Shown: positions 9,139 to 18,707 of the stretch, piece by piece
How the letters are laid out: each line of letters starts with the position of its first letter
How positions within the stretch are numbered: the first letter of the stretch is position 1
From: Hoylesella buccalis ATCC 35310
GTDB taxonomy: Bacteria > Bacteroidota > Bacteroidia > Bacteroidales > Bacteroidaceae
Reading direction: 5' to 3'
NCBI RefSeq assembly: GCF_025151385.1
Contig: NZ_CP102287.1
Location: 3,243,708-3,307,707, forward strand
DNA length: 64,000 nucleotides
Notes under the pieces: model-generated
Seen by the model: only the letters and a program-made list of their open reading frames with translations
The model's database searches: none
What the model was told of the DNA's origin: nothing
Made by a program: the position numbers and the translations under genes

Positions 9139-9344
9139 GGTTGGTAGTTGGGTGTAAGTTGGTTATATCGTTCGATGTTATTATCAGGTGCTAAGTTACT
9201 ACAAAAAAGGATAACCTCAAAATTTTTTTTGTGCATCGAAACCGGTTACCCATGTTCTCGTCTTGTTTTTCTTTTTACCTTGGACTTTTATCTCTCATTC
9301 TTTTGCAGATGAATCTAACTCATTACGTCTGTTTTGCATCAACT

Positions 9345-9387
9345 ATGAAAAAATGAGAGGCAAGCTGCACAAATGCAGTCGCCTCTC
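9345..9387 (-). terminator. Terminator of the SusCD/GH18 operon
   Basis: On the minus strand GAGAGGC (9387-9381) pairs with GCCTCTC (9361-9355), with an inner CTGCA/TGCAG stem and a T-rich run after it. It follows the stop of the LamG lipoprotein gene by about 25 nt and separates it from the fimbrial lipoprotein. Confidence 0.65.
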
Positions 9388-9412
9388 TTTTCAATTTTCT
9401 TCCTTCATTCTA

Positions 9413-10612
9413 TCAATGGAAGGGGCATGGTACTTCTTTCTGCCAAGTTATCTCGCCATAACCATCCTTATGGGCGGTGTGTCCGTGGCCAGTGTAGTCT
9501 TTGCACTCGTCAGTACCATCGTCCAGCTTCCAGTAACCTTCCAATCCCTTGCTGTTGGTTTCAACGAAACACTGATGCAATGGGTTTTTCAGTTCTTGCG
9601 GTGTTAAAGCTCGAGTCCAGAACCTACATTCATTCACCGATCCTTTGAGATAGAAACCATTCTGTACGCCAGGTGCGGCACCGATATAGAAGTTGTTGGT
9701 AAATGACACTTTCTTAGCGTAGTCGGCCTCGGCAAAGAGGATTCCGTCTATATAGAGCGACAGTTTGTTGTTGGCAAACACGCCTGCGATGTGGTACCAC
9801 TCGTTCTTGGCGATGCTGAAGCCCAAACGCCCCGCATAGACATCCCATTGCTTCAAGCCAAACATGAACACAGGCACGTTGCCCTCGCCACCGACACGGT
9901 CGGGTGTTCCATCCACGAACAGCCATGCGCTTTTCTCATCGTTCGAGTTTTCGGGAAAGCCTAGAATGCCCATCAGGTTGCCTCCATAGTATTTCGGCAT
10001 CTCCCACAAGCACACTCGAGCCTCGAGCGTAAAGGCATCCAGGTTCTGAAGTCTGCTGACATCATTGTCCTTGAAAGTCACCTTGAAACAATTACTTCCA
10101 TTAAGCCTCGGTACATTCATCAGAAGGGTTCTGTTCACAACAACATAAAGTACGTCACTGCCAGGAAGTTGTGGGTAGCGTTTGTTCTTGCTTGTCATCC
10201 TCACAGGCAGCAAGTAGTTCATGCCTTTCTTCAGGTTCTCCAGCTTGCTTACTTGCAGACTGGTGCTTTCTGAACGATAGCCACCTTTCTTGATGGTCAG
10301 CGTTGTTTGCGATAATGCAAACGTGCCCTCTGGCAATGACTGGTAATTCTCACCGTGCATGCTGTTGTATGTCTCCACCAAGCTGTTGTCTATAGCCAGT
10401 TCAGTACTAACATCTTCTTCCACCTTCAAGGCACTCGATATGGTCAGTCCCATGGCATCGCCCTGCTGTTTCACCGAGAAAGTGGTAACGGGTGTCTTTT
10501 CTGCTGCCGTAATGTAAACAGCGTCTACGTCTACGTCATCTGTACAGGCCATCAAACCCAACAAGCAGACTGTGGACAGATAGCAGATTGTTTTTATCGT
10601 ATGTCTCATCAT
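9413..10612 (-). CDS. DUF1735/LamG-domain surface lipoprotein (SusE/SGBP position)
   Basis: 399 residues. A lipobox (GLMAC) gives Cys23. Residues about 35-140 form a DUF1735-like (BT_3987-type) immunoglobulin-like domain, with LAIDNSLVETYNSMHGENY and LPEGTFALSQ. Residues about 170-385 are a LamG/concanavalin-like lectin domain, with FTLEARVCLWEM, EWYHIAGVFANNKLSLYIDG and EGYWKLDDGT. The predicted role is binding a glycan at the cell surface beside SusCD. The start overlaps the GH18 stop by 4 nt (ATGA), so it is translationally coupled and last in the operon. Related loci in gut Bacteroides place a DUF1735 binding protein next to an N-glycan endoglycosidase, which fits. No catalytic residues are recognised. 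Confidence 0.8.
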   Translation of the reverse strand: MMRHTIKTICYLSTVCLLGLMACTDDVDVDAVYITAAEKTPVTTFSVKQQGDAMGLTISSALKVEEDVSTELAIDNSLVETYNSMHGENYQSLPEGTFALSQTTLTIKKGGYRSESTSLQVSKLENLKKGMNYLLPVRMTSKNKRYPQLPGSDVLYVVVNRTLLMNVPRLNGSNCFKVTFKDNDVSRLQNLDAFTLEARVCLWEMPKYYGGNLMGILGFPENSNDEKSAWLFVDGTPDRVGGEGNVPVFMFGLKQWDVYAGRLGFSIAKNEWYHIAGVFANNKLSLYIDGILFAEADYAKKVSFTNNFYIGAAPGVQNGFYLKGSVNECRFWTRALTPQELKNPLHQCFVETNSKGLEGYWKLDDGTDECKDYTGHGHTAHKDGYGEITWQKEVPCPFH

Positions 10613-11628
10613 TCTTGTTTTTTATTGTTCTTGTTACCGTTCATAATTTGGATAGCCTCTCTTACATAGAAGTAATTGTTGGGCGGTACAGGCTTGTTGA
10701 GATGGTTGCCTTCTGCGTAAGCAAACTGCAACACATATACGCCACAGCCAGCAAGATTGTTGTCAACGGCAAACTTGGCCATACCCCACAAGCTCGGTAT
10801 CACCTTGCCGTCCTCATGGAAGTCTACGCCACCATGCCCGAAGGAGTTACCCACCTTGCTGGTCCACTCGCACAAGATACGTTTCTCGTTGGGAAAGCCC
10901 TTTCCATAATCGCTCCAACCTCCCTTGAGGCGGTTTTTCAGTTGTCGCGGTGAGATTGAGCTGTAGGCCTGTCCAATGAAATAATCGAACCTGTCAGCAT
11001 ATTCCTCATCCAGCCATTGACCGTCAACCACCAATAGTTTGTGCTTGCCGTTCACCTTGTACTGCTCCTTGCACTTGGGACCAAGATACTGGCTCAGCTC
11101 ATCTATGAAGGTGCGCATCATCTCCTTGCTGTATTGGTCGCCGCCAAACCATGGCTCATAGTCAAGGTCAAATCCATCAAGTCCCCAGTGAAAAATGGAG
11201 TCAGCCAGGTTCTTAGCATAAATTTTCATGGAGTCCAAGTTTTCCGATCCCTCCCCAGTCTTACTGAAATAATGTTCAGGCCACATGGTGACCAGCACCT
11301 TTGTCCCTCTATGCTCTTGCAGGAATTTTACGTCATTCCTGTTTTGTTCGTTGTTCACATATCCCGTAAAAAACGACACAATGTCGATACTGTCGGGAAT
11401 GCCTGTCAGCCGAGTCTGCATTGATGGCGTGGCTGGTGAGTAATTGTACCATGCAAAGAAAATTTTATGGTCAGAATTCTTGTACGCAATCAGGTCTTTC
11501 TCCTGCTCGGGTGTCAGAGAGTGGAAGGATGTATCGTCCAACGCTTTCGGTTCTGGCTCAGTCCATTCCTCACATGCCACCAGGCAGAACAGTGAAGCCA
11601 AGATGCCAATAAAACTTTTTATTTTCAT
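10609..11628 (-). CDS. GH18 endo-beta-N-acetylglucosaminidase-like lipoprotein
   Basis: 339 residues. Lipobox LVAC gives Cys19, so it is probably anchored at the cell surface. The GH18 barrel shows the catalytic signature DGFDLDYEP at 151-159 with Glu158 as acid, plus FFAWYNY near 57 and VLVTMW near 111. GH18 uses the substrate N-acetyl group in catalysis; the closest functional type by context is an endo-beta-N-acetylglucosaminidase that cuts between the two core GlcNAc residues of N-glycans. It follows susD by 34 nt and overlaps the LamG lipoprotein gene by 4 nt. Chitinase activity is the main alternative; the absence of chitin-binding modules and the SusCD/DUF1735 setting favour N-glycan release. 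Confidence 0.87.
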   Translation of the reverse strand: MKIKSFIGILASLFCLVACEEWTEPEPKALDDTSFHSLTPEQEKDLIAYKNSDHKIFFAWYNYSPATPSMQTRLTGIPDSIDIVSFFTGYVNNEQNRNDVKFLQEHRGTKVLVTMWPEHYFSKTGEGSENLDSMKIYAKNLADSIFHWGLDGFDLDYEPWFGGDQYSKEMMRTFIDELSQYLGPKCKEQYKVNGKHKLLVVDGQWLDEEYADRFDYFIGQAYSSISPRQLKNRLKGGWSDYGKGFPNEKRILCEWTSKVGNSFGHGGVDFHEDGKVIPSLWGMAKFAVDNNLAGCGVYVLQFAYAEGNHLNKPVPPNNYFYVREAIQIMNGNKNNKKQE

Positions 11629-11662
11629 TTTTTGAATAATTTACGATGTTGATGGATGTTAC

Positions 11663-13423
11663 TTATTTTTGATATTTCTTATCTGCTTTCTTGTCCCACC
11701 ACAGCTTAGTTCCGCCATTGTCGGCACCTTGTAGCAAGGATAGTCCATGTTGGTAAGAGGCAGGGAAGTCGCTCTTGATGTTCACTGGATAGGGCAACCT
11801 GGCCACCTGTTTCTTAGAGTCGATACTGCCCATGCTCATATTCATGTCCACTGGAATCACGCGTGGATAGCCTGTCCGCCTAAATTCGCTCCAAGCTTCC
11901 TGTCCATCAGGATAAAGGGCGATGTATTTCTGTGTGATGATTTTCTCCAGCAACTCCTCGCTGTCAGCTCCTCCGAATGGTAACATGGCTGGCGTTATCT
12001 CACCACCGTCGTCTATGCCGCCATTGTCATCACCATCATCTGGATAGTCACCAGGGTCGTCACCACCTTCATCATCACCATCATTATCATCAATCTGTAC
12101 ATGATGGTTCCAAGCCACTGAGCAAAGTCCATAAGTGGTAACACTGTTGTATGAGTCCAACAAGTCTTTGTATGGAACGGGCGTAGTTGTACCTTTGAGG
12201 TACTCATCGGCACTGCCTGCCTTTGCCTGCGATGCTCCCAAAGGCTGGTCAAATGCCGTGCGCACGCCTTGTTCATATAACTGCTGTGCGCTGCCACCAG
12301 TCTGCCATCCACGCAAGGCAGCCTCTGCTTTCAGGAAGTATACCTCAGCAGCTGTCATGAGCTGAATGGGCGTTGATGCTGTGACATTCAGTTTGGAGCA
12401 CACCTTGTATTCGTTGCCGGTCATGTAGATACCAGTCCTCACTCCGTTGTAGTCTTTCGCGCCAGATACCTCAGACGGCTCGAACAGTAACCCGAGGCGT
12501 GGGTCCTTGTATCCTTTCAGGTAGGTTTCCAACGTGGCACCCAACCTACTGTCGTTGTACGAATGGCAAATCATGTACAGCGGATTGACGGTGGAGGCAC
12601 CGTTTACGCGAATCAAGGCATTGTCGTCGTTTCCTTCCATGACGCCAGCCCGTATGGCTTCTTCAGCCTTAGCCTGTGCTTTGGCCGCATCGGCATATAC
12701 AATGCGCATGGCCAAGCGAAGCTTTAGTGAATGAGCCAACTTAATCCACTTGGTGAAATCGCCGGCATATACCTTGTCGTAGGCTGCCAACGGACGTGCG
12801 TCTGGGTTGGTCTTCACGAAATCTGCAAGGATTGCCGCCGCCTCGTCCAGTTCATTGAAAAAGAGGTCGTATATCTCGTTCTGTGCCGTGAAAGCAATGT
12901 CTGACGAAGGCTTGAAGTCCTTATACGGTATCGGTCCGTACATGTCGGTTATGCGGTGCATGCCCAGCACTTTCAATATCTGCCCTACGGCAAAGGTGGT
13001 AGGCACGAGTTCTTTCTTCAAGGATAGCCTGTACCACGGTATCATGTAATTCTGGTAAGCCACGCTGTAAGCCGCATTGCACCACCGTGGCTCCATCTTG
13101 TAGGTGGCGTTGTTCATTCCGCTGTTGTCAAACGTATTGGAAACGCCCATGAATCCCGAGAATATGTCACCAGCCAATGAATACATCTTCTGGTAATTGT
13201 TCACATCCACGTTCTGTGCTTTTGTGACACAGGGGTATATCTGATACTCCATCTGTGTGATCAGCGACCCCATGCCCAAATTGTCATGCAGCAAATCTTC
13301 CTCGTTTGCCGCATTGGGATCTGTATTGGTAGACAGGAAATCGCTTGTGCAAGAGGAGAGCATCACAACGGACAGCAGAAGCGATGTCCATGTGTTCTTT
13401 GCACTTATATTGAAATTATACAT
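11663..13423 (-). CDS. SusD/RagB-family glycan-binding lipoprotein with Asp-rich insert
   Basis: 586 residues. Lipobox VMLSSC gives Cys25. The TPR-like SusD fold is indicated by ILKVLGMHRITDMYGPIPY near 148, the RPLAAYDKVYAGDFTKWIKLAHSLKLRLAMRI block near 212-243 and the C-terminal EAWSEFRRTGYPR near 510; it fits the SusD-like 2 branch. It forms the lid of the SusC transporter and presents glycans to it at the outer membrane. Residues about 440-472 are an unusual low-complexity Asp/Gly tract (for example DDNDGDDEGGDDPGDYPDDG) absent from typical SusD proteins. It follows susC by 15 nt and precedes the GH18 gene. Confidence 0.9.
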   Translation of the reverse strand: MYNFNISAKNTWTSLLLSVVMLSSCTSDFLSTNTDPNAANEEDLLHDNLGMGSLITQMEYQIYPCVTKAQNVDVNNYQKMYSLAGDIFSGFMGVSNTFDNSGMNNATYKMEPRWCNAAYSVAYQNYMIPWYRLSLKKELVPTTFAVGQILKVLGMHRITDMYGPIPYKDFKPSSDIAFTAQNEIYDLFFNELDEAAAILADFVKTNPDARPLAAYDKVYAGDFTKWIKLAHSLKLRLAMRIVYADAAKAQAKAEEAIRAGVMEGNDDNALIRVNGASTVNPLYMICHSYNDSRLGATLETYLKGYKDPRLGLLFEPSEVSGAKDYNGVRTGIYMTGNEYKVCSKLNVTASTPIQLMTAAEVYFLKAEAALRGWQTGGSAQQLYEQGVRTAFDQPLGASQAKAGSADEYLKGTTTPVPYKDLLDSYNSVTTYGLCSVAWNHHVQIDDNDGDDEGGDDPGDYPDDGDDNGGIDDGGEITPAMLPFGGADSEELLEKIITQKYIALYPDGQEAWSEFRRTGYPRVIPVDMNMSMGSIDSKKQVARLPYPVNIKSDFPASYQHGLSLLQGADNGGTKLWWDKKADKKYQK

Positions 13424-13438
13424 AGTTGTTGCTTGTTT

Positions 13439-16400
13439 TTATAAAGAAAATTTGATACTGGCACCGAAACTTCTCAAACTCGGCATCAGGAAATAGTCAA
13501 CTCCCTGATAGAACGTTCCGACCGATGATGTGAGTTGTGGGTCAAAAGGTGCTTTGTTGTAGATCATCCAGAGATTGCGACCCGTCACCGAAATCGTGAG
13601 GTCTTTGATGACATTGCCAAACCATTTGTTGGAGAAGGTATAGCCCAGTGACACCTCTCTCAGACGGATGTTGGTGGCATCGTACACATAGTTGGACAAC
13701 ACACCCGATCCTCCTCCTATCTGCCGATAGTAGGTTTCGGCATCCATCATCATTCCATTCACGCTTACACCGCCGCGATCTCTTGCCAAAGCGCTGCGCT
13801 CGGATGCGCCATAAGCGTCGAGTACGGCTTGCGTAACCGACACCACTCTGCCTCCTATGCGACCGTCAATCAAGAACGAGAGGTTGAAACCCTCGTACTG
13901 GAAACTGTTACGCAGGCTCACGGAATACCGGGGAGACGTGTTGCCGCCATATATCAGATTGGTGTTGTCGATAGCCATCTGCATGTTGTTGGGATTGACA
14001 TAGGTATATCCGTTCAAGTCTTTAACCAGATGATTCACATAAAAGTCACCGATAGAGCCGCCCTCATTGATGTAGTTTCTGAAAGAGGACAGACCACCTA
14101 AGTCAAAATGGTCTACGTTCATGGGTTCGCCCGTGATAGGATTGGACACGTTGCGCACCAACTCCTCGATACGGTTACGGTTGAAGGTAAAGGTCAGCAC
14201 GGGTTTGTACAAGAGTTTTCCAAATGTCAGGTCGGCATCTACCATCGCCTCAATACCGCGGTTGCTCACCTTTCCGGCATTTACATAGAAGTTGCTGTAG
14301 CCGCTGCTCTCGGGCGCTCTGAACTTGAAGAGCTGGTCGTAGGTGTTGGCGTGATACCAAGTGATGTCCACGCCAATCTTGTTGTTCAGGAAACGTGAGT
14401 TGAGACCAATCTCGAACGATTTGGTCTGTTCGAACTTCAGGTTGTTGATGGGCAGGTCTGGATTGATGCTCACGCCTCCGCCAGGACTGATGGGATAGGA
14501 CGGTACGGTGATGCCTGCCAATGAAACCGGCACGTTACCCACCTTGGCATACGACAGGCGTAACTTGGAGAACGACAGCACCGACTTGGGTGCCTTGAGC
14601 CATTCGGTTAGGATGAACGACATACCCACCGATGGATAGAATATGCTCTTGCTGGAGGTATTGGCCAACAACGAAGTCCATTCGTTGCGCCCCGTGACAT
14701 CCAAGAATATGCAACGCTTGTAATCGAACGATGCACTCACAAACAGAGCCTGTGTCTTGATGGATTTTCCCTCCTGGTATTGAGGTTCTGGTGTGAGGTT
14801 GTTCAGGGTGAACTTGTTGGGAACAGTGGCCAAGGGCGCACCAAACTCAAGTTTGTTGGAGTTGGCTGTATAGTTGAAACTGGTGTTCTTAAAACTGCCA
14901 CCGGCATTGATCACCATCCCCCAATGATTGAAGTTTTTATGAAGATTGACTATCAGGTCACCATAATCCTGCGTAGACTTATCGGTAGCCAACAGGTAAG
15001 ACCCCTTGTCAGATGCCGATGTAAGCAAAGGAAGTGTCGAAGCGTAGTTCTTGATTTCATTGACCTTGGTGTTGCGGTCGGTTCTGAACCGTACCGTTGC
15101 ATTGAGCCAGTCAAGGATATCGTACTTAAGGCTTCCCCCCAAAATAATACGTTCGTTGTGGTTGATATTGAAATTGCGGTGGGTAATCCAGTATGGATTC
15201 TGAATAGACCGCTTCTGATCTCCGTAAGGCCAGAACTGCAAAGGGAAGCCCCTGCTGGCATCATAACGCTCATACGACCTGTACTTTTCTATCTGGTCGC
15301 CTCGTGGAAAGAGGTAGATGGGAACGATAGGATTGTAATATTCTCCCTGCGAGAGCATGTTCTGTGCGGTTTTATCAATGTACATCAGCGTGGCACCAAG
15401 GCTCAGCTTGTCACCGATGGAATACATACCATTGTACGAAACGTTGTAGCGGTTCATCTTGTTGTTATGTATCACTCCATGGGCGTTGTAGGCCGACAGC
15501 GACAAATAAGTGCTGTTCTTTTCGTTACCGAACTGTATGCCAACAGTGTTCGAGACGCTGGCTCCTGTCTGAAAGAAATCGGCAGGGTTGTAGTTGGCCT
15601 CATTCTGCAAGCGTGGTCCCCAGCTGCTGAACTCGTTGCTGCGGCTTCCATAACGGTTCTGTAGCTTTGGAAGCAGGAAAGGCCGATAGAAGTCGGTAAA
15701 GTTGGAGAAGCTGATGCGCGGCTTTCCATCTTTCAATCCTCCTCTCTTGGTCGTCAGCATCACCACGCCATTGGCAGCCTGACCGCCATACAGGGCAGCT
15801 GCCGACGGACCAGTCAACACGGTGACTTCGGCAATGTCCTCCATGTTGATGTTTGAAATGCCATCGCCGTCGTCCACACCGCCATACTGACCATTGGATG
15901 CCGAGCCTTTACGCGGAAAGAGGTCGGGGAGCGGAATGCCGTCCAAAACATAAAGCGCGTTGTTGTTGCCGTCTGGATTGACCGACTTGTCACCTCGCAT
16001 CACCACCTTGGTGGAACCACCGATGCCCGATGCCGACTGCGAGATAACCACACCTGCCACCTTACCGTTCAAGGCATTGGCCACACTGGCCTCCTTCAAG
16101 GCGAAGTCTGAGCCGCCCAGTTTCTGCACGTTGTAGCTCAGTGCCTTCTCTTCGCGCTTGATACCCAAGGCGGTCACCACTACCTCATTGAGTTCCTGGC
16201 CAGCTTCCATCAGCTGCACGTTGATGCTGGAGCGGTCGCCAGGTTTGACGGTTTGTGAGGCATAGCCTATGTACGAGAACTCGAGTAGAGGTTGGTCGCT
16301 CTTCGACTCGAATGAATAGTGACCGTTGATATCGGTCACCACACCCTGGCCTGTGCCCTTCTCAAGAACGCTCACGCCGATGAGCGGCTCACCATTGGCA

Positions 16401-16786
16401 TCGGTCACCACGCCCGAAATGACATGAGGCTTGGCATTGGCTGGTGCCGGTTTGGTCTTGAGGGGCTTCTGTTGAAGCGTTAGATAGATGACATCTCCCG
16501 AGATGTGGTACTTCACGCCCGTTCCGGCGAACAACTTGTCCAAGGCGGTTGTCAAGGGTACGTTGCTCAGCTTAACGGCATTCACCCGAACCGAACCGAG
16601 CGAGTCGTTGTAGAAAAAACGGTACTTTGACTGTGATTTGATTCTCTTCACGATGTTCTCCAACTTTGTTCGCTCCGAAGTCAGATTAATCTGTGCGCTT
16701 GCCCATTGCAGCGGCAAGCCTAAGAGAACCGCGGATAAGACAATCCTGCGTAGCATGGATCCTCTTTCATAGCAATGTTTGTTCAT
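13439..16786 (-). CDS. SusC/RagA TonB-dependent transporter with STN signalling domain
   Basis: 1115 residues from the ATG at 16786. I chose this start because it leads straight into a signal peptide (MLRRIVLSAVLLGLPLQWAS), whereas an upstream extension of 73 residues has no export signal. Domains in order: STN (about 35-105), carboxypeptidase-regulatory beta-sandwich (about 120-200, GVVTDANGEPLIGVSV), a TonB box region (ELNEVVVTALG), plug (KVAGVVISQS, YGGQAANGVVMLTT) and a 22-strand barrel ending in an aromatic-rich SIKFSL. It imports glycan fragments captured by SusD. The STN domain is the contact for the FecR anti-sigma encoded directly upstream, so substrate entry probably switches on the whole locus. 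Confidence 0.95.
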   Translation of the reverse strand: MNKHCYERGSMLRRIVLSAVLLGLPLQWASAQINLTSERTKLENIVKRIKSQSKYRFFYNDSLGSVRVNAVKLSNVPLTTALDKLFAGTGVKYHISGDVIYLTLQQKPLKTKPAPANAKPHVISGVVTDANGEPLIGVSVLEKGTGQGVVTDINGHYSFESKSDQPLLEFSYIGYASQTVKPGDRSSINVQLMEAGQELNEVVVTALGIKREEKALSYNVQKLGGSDFALKEASVANALNGKVAGVVISQSASGIGGSTKVVMRGDKSVNPDGNNNALYVLDGIPLPDLFPRKGSASNGQYGGVDDGDGISNINMEDIAEVTVLTGPSAAALYGGQAANGVVMLTTKRGGLKDGKPRISFSNFTDFYRPFLLPKLQNRYGSRSNEFSSWGPRLQNEANYNPADFFQTGASVSNTVGIQFGNEKNSTYLSLSAYNAHGVIHNNKMNRYNVSYNGMYSIGDKLSLGATLMYIDKTAQNMLSQGEYYNPIVPIYLFPRGDQIEKYRSYERYDASRGFPLQFWPYGDQKRSIQNPYWITHRNFNINHNERIILGGSLKYDILDWLNATVRFRTDRNTKVNEIKNYASTLPLLTSASDKGSYLLATDKSTQDYGDLIVNLHKNFNHWGMVINAGGSFKNTSFNYTANSNKLEFGAPLATVPNKFTLNNLTPEPQYQEGKSIKTQALFVSASFDYKRCIFLDVTGRNEWTSLLANTSSKSIFYPSVGMSFILTEWLKAPKSVLSFSKLRLSYAKVGNVPVSLAGITVPSYPISPGGGVSINPDLPINNLKFEQTKSFEIGLNSRFLNNKIGVDITWYHANTYDQLFKFRAPESSGYSNFYVNAGKVSNRGIEAMVDADLTFGKLLYKPVLTFTFNRNRIEELVRNVSNPITGEPMNVDHFDLGGLSSFRNYINEGGSIGDFYVNHLVKDLNGYTYVNPNNMQMAIDNTNLIYGGNTSPRYSVSLRNSFQYEGFNLSFLIDGRIGGRVVSVTQAVLDAYGASERSALARDRGGVSVNGMMMDAETYYRQIGGGSGVLSNYVYDATNIRLREVSLGYTFSNKWFGNVIKDLTISVTGRNLWMIYNKAPFDPQLTSSVGTFYQGVDYFLMPSLRSFGASIKFSL

Positions 16787-17001
16787 TATGAATTGATTAG
16801 AGTTAAGACTTAGGCCGGCTTCCGGAGCCTTGCCCAGTTTGATTGTTGTTACATTACTATTACAACTGATACCTGCAAGGTACTTACTCCGGTGCAAGAA
16901 AAAATGCTTTATTGCGCGAACAAGGAGAACGGCACGCCATTCTCCTTGCTTCTTGATATTGATTGGTTTGATTGTTTGCCTGTGCCTGGATGGCACTGGC
17001 G

Positions 17002-17985
17002 TCAAGGTTGTTTTGCTACGAGAACCAAGCGCCCGTTCTTTCGGTGGAACGTAAACGGAACGGAGTACGACAGGTCGGCCAGCACCGAGTCAACCGTTGG
17101 CCGGCAGTTGATGACGCCCGTATAGGTTGCCCTGTTCTGCAGGCGGGGCGAGATGTCAATGCGCACGTCATAGTATTCCTCAAGTGCCTTGACAATCTCG
17201 TCAATGCGCATGTTGGTAAAGGGAATAACTTTGTTGTGCCATGCGGCCGACACGGGCGCATAGGTCTGCACAATCTCCATGCTGCGGCTGGCTTTGTCGA
17301 GGATGACCCGCTGGTCGGGACGCAGGGTGATCATTCCCTCGCCATGGTTGCCGCTCACCCTCACCTTTCCCGACAGCAGGGTCACTTCGGCCGTATTGTC
17401 CGTGGCACGGGTACTGAAGTTGAACCTTGTTCCCAACACGCGGGTGGTAAGGAACTCATTCCTCACCACAAACGGCCTGTCGGCATCAGGCCTCACCTCA
17501 AAGTAAGCCTCGCCATCCAGCTCCAGCTGCCGGCCATCGTCGCTGAAATGCCTGGGGTACCGAAGAGTGGAATGGGCATTGAGCCACACCTCGCTGCTGT
17601 CTGGCAGCAGCACATGTCGCACGCCGTCGAGAGCCACGACCCGTACCATCTCCTCCCGGTCTCCCCAATAGTGCAGGCCAGTCATGACGAACAGGGCGGC
17701 AAGAACAGCGGCGGCGGCATACATCGCCCACCTCACGCCGTTTCTATGTCTTCTTGACTTCTCTTCCTTGGCAATGCGATTCAGCAAGTCCAGCTCGGCC
17801 CGCTGCACATGAGCCTCGTCAACTTGATGTGACGCGCGGTAGGCGTGGTAGGCATCGGTCATCCTGAACAGCCACCGGGCATGCTCGTCCGACTCGCGCG
17901 CCCAGGCCGTGAGCCGCTCCATCTCCCGTGGCGAGCACTTGCCAAGGAGGTAATTCTTGAGTATTTTGTTGCTTATCTCTTCCAT
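17002..17985 (-). CDS. FecR-family anti-sigma factor
   Basis: 327 residues from the ATG at 17985; an in-frame TTG ten codons earlier is a weaker start. The N-terminal cytoplasmic part (1-80) binds sigma, a transmembrane helix lies at about 82-105 (AMYAAAAVLAALFVMTGL), the FecR domain occupies about 115-215 (LPDSSEVWLNAHSTLRYP, LDGEAYFEV, LGTRFNFS) and a DUF4974 domain ends the protein (FTNMRIDEIVKALEEYYDV). It holds the ECF sigma factor inactive until the STN domain of the neighbouring SusC signals transport. It lies 36 nt after the sigma gene and 215 nt before susC, the normal order of such a signalling cassette. Confidence 0.93.
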   Translation of the reverse strand: MEEISNKILKNYLLGKCSPREMERLTAWARESDEHARWLFRMTDAYHAYRASHQVDEAHVQRAELDLLNRIAKEEKSRRHRNGVRWAMYAAAAVLAALFVMTGLHYWGDREEMVRVVALDGVRHVLLPDSSEVWLNAHSTLRYPRHFSDDGRQLELDGEAYFEVRPDADRPFVVRNEFLTTRVLGTRFNFSTRATDNTAEVTLLSGKVRVSGNHGEGMITLRPDQRVILDKASRSMEIVQTYAPVSAAWHNKVIPFTNMRIDEIVKALEEYYDVRIDISPRLQNRATYTGVINCRPTVDSVLADLSYSVPFTFHRKNGRLVLVAKQP

Positions 17986-18021
17986 TCCTTTATTATAATA
18001 CAACTGGGCAGCCAAAACAAC

Positions 18022-18570
18022 TTACCCAAAAACAAACATTAACACCAGCAACAGCACGAGACGCTCCAGGCGGTGCCGCAGAAACCTCAAAGCTTTGTAG
18101 AGCTGCGCCTCGACCGTGCGCACGGAGATGTCCATGACCTGGGCTATATCCTTATTGCTCATGCCGTGCAGATAGCTCATCCTGAATATCTGCCTGCGCT
18201 TGTCGGGCAGCTCATCAATGGCCGCGTCAATCTTCTCCCGCAGCTCTTGATTCTCCAAGTCCATGTCAACCTGATTGCTGCCGGGGTCGTAGTACGCCAG
18301 TCGCATCGCCTCCAGGGCACTACACTCGGCAGCATAGCCGTTCACCACATTTCTGTGCTTGATGACATTGAGTGACTTGGTGTACACGGCCCGATAGAGG
18401 AACGACTTGATATGGGCCGCATCGTCCATCGCATTGCGTCGGTGCCACAGATCAACAAACGCGTCCTGAACAACGTCCTCCATGCCATCATGAACCAGCA
18501 GCCGGGTGGCGTAGAGCAGCAACGACGGGTAAAACTGTCTGAAATATAAGCGGTATTCAGATAATGTCAT
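18022..18570 (-). CDS. ECF-type sigma-70 factor of the glycan locus
   Basis: 182 residues. Region 2 is recognisable in MEDVVQDAFVDLWHRR (30-45) and region 4 in LPDKRRQIFRMSYLHGMSNK followed by DIAQVMDISVRTVEAQLYKA, the helix-turn-helix. The C-terminus is a hydrophobic tail (LERLVLLLVLMFVFG) like many members of the Bacteroides-expanded ECF family. It directs RNA polymerase to the adjacent SusC operon when freed by the FecR protein encoded downstream. A TAAATTTG -7 box lies about 30 nt upstream of the ATG. The target promoter was not identified with confidence in the susC upstream region. Confidence 0.93.
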   Translation of the reverse strand: MTLSEYRLYFRQFYPSLLLYATRLLVHDGMEDVVQDAFVDLWHRRNAMDDAAHIKSFLYRAVYTKSLNVIKHRNVVNGYAAECSALEAMRLAYYDPGSNQVDMDLENQELREKIDAAIDELPDKRRQIFRMSYLHGMSNKDIAQVMDISVRTVEAQLYKALRFLRHRLERLVLLLVLMFVFG

Positions 18571-18598
18571 TTCATACGTTAGATTACGTCAGTGTAGA

Positions 18599-18606
18599 CA
18601 AATTTA
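18599..18606 (-). promoter_or_regulatory. -7 element for the ECF sigma gene
   Basis: On the minus strand TAAATTTG. A TTG at 18626-18624 lies 17 bp upstream, two bases short of the usual spacing. Confidence 0.45.
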
Positions 18607-18707
18607 CTTTCTCGAACCAACCTCAATGGCACAAGAAGCTGGTGCAAACTTACATGGTTTTTTCTGTTCTTACAATATTTGTGTTCGGAAAATATCGTAT
18701 CAGGTAC

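Noticed and set aside
14780..15664. 294-codon plus-strand frame
   Set aside because: It lies wholly antisense to the SusC barrel, has no ribosome site or domain, and reflects codon bias of the real gene.
16787..17005. N-terminal extension of SusC by 73 codons
   Set aside because: It would bury the signal peptide that starts near the ATG at 16786; TonB-dependent transporters need an N-terminal export signal.
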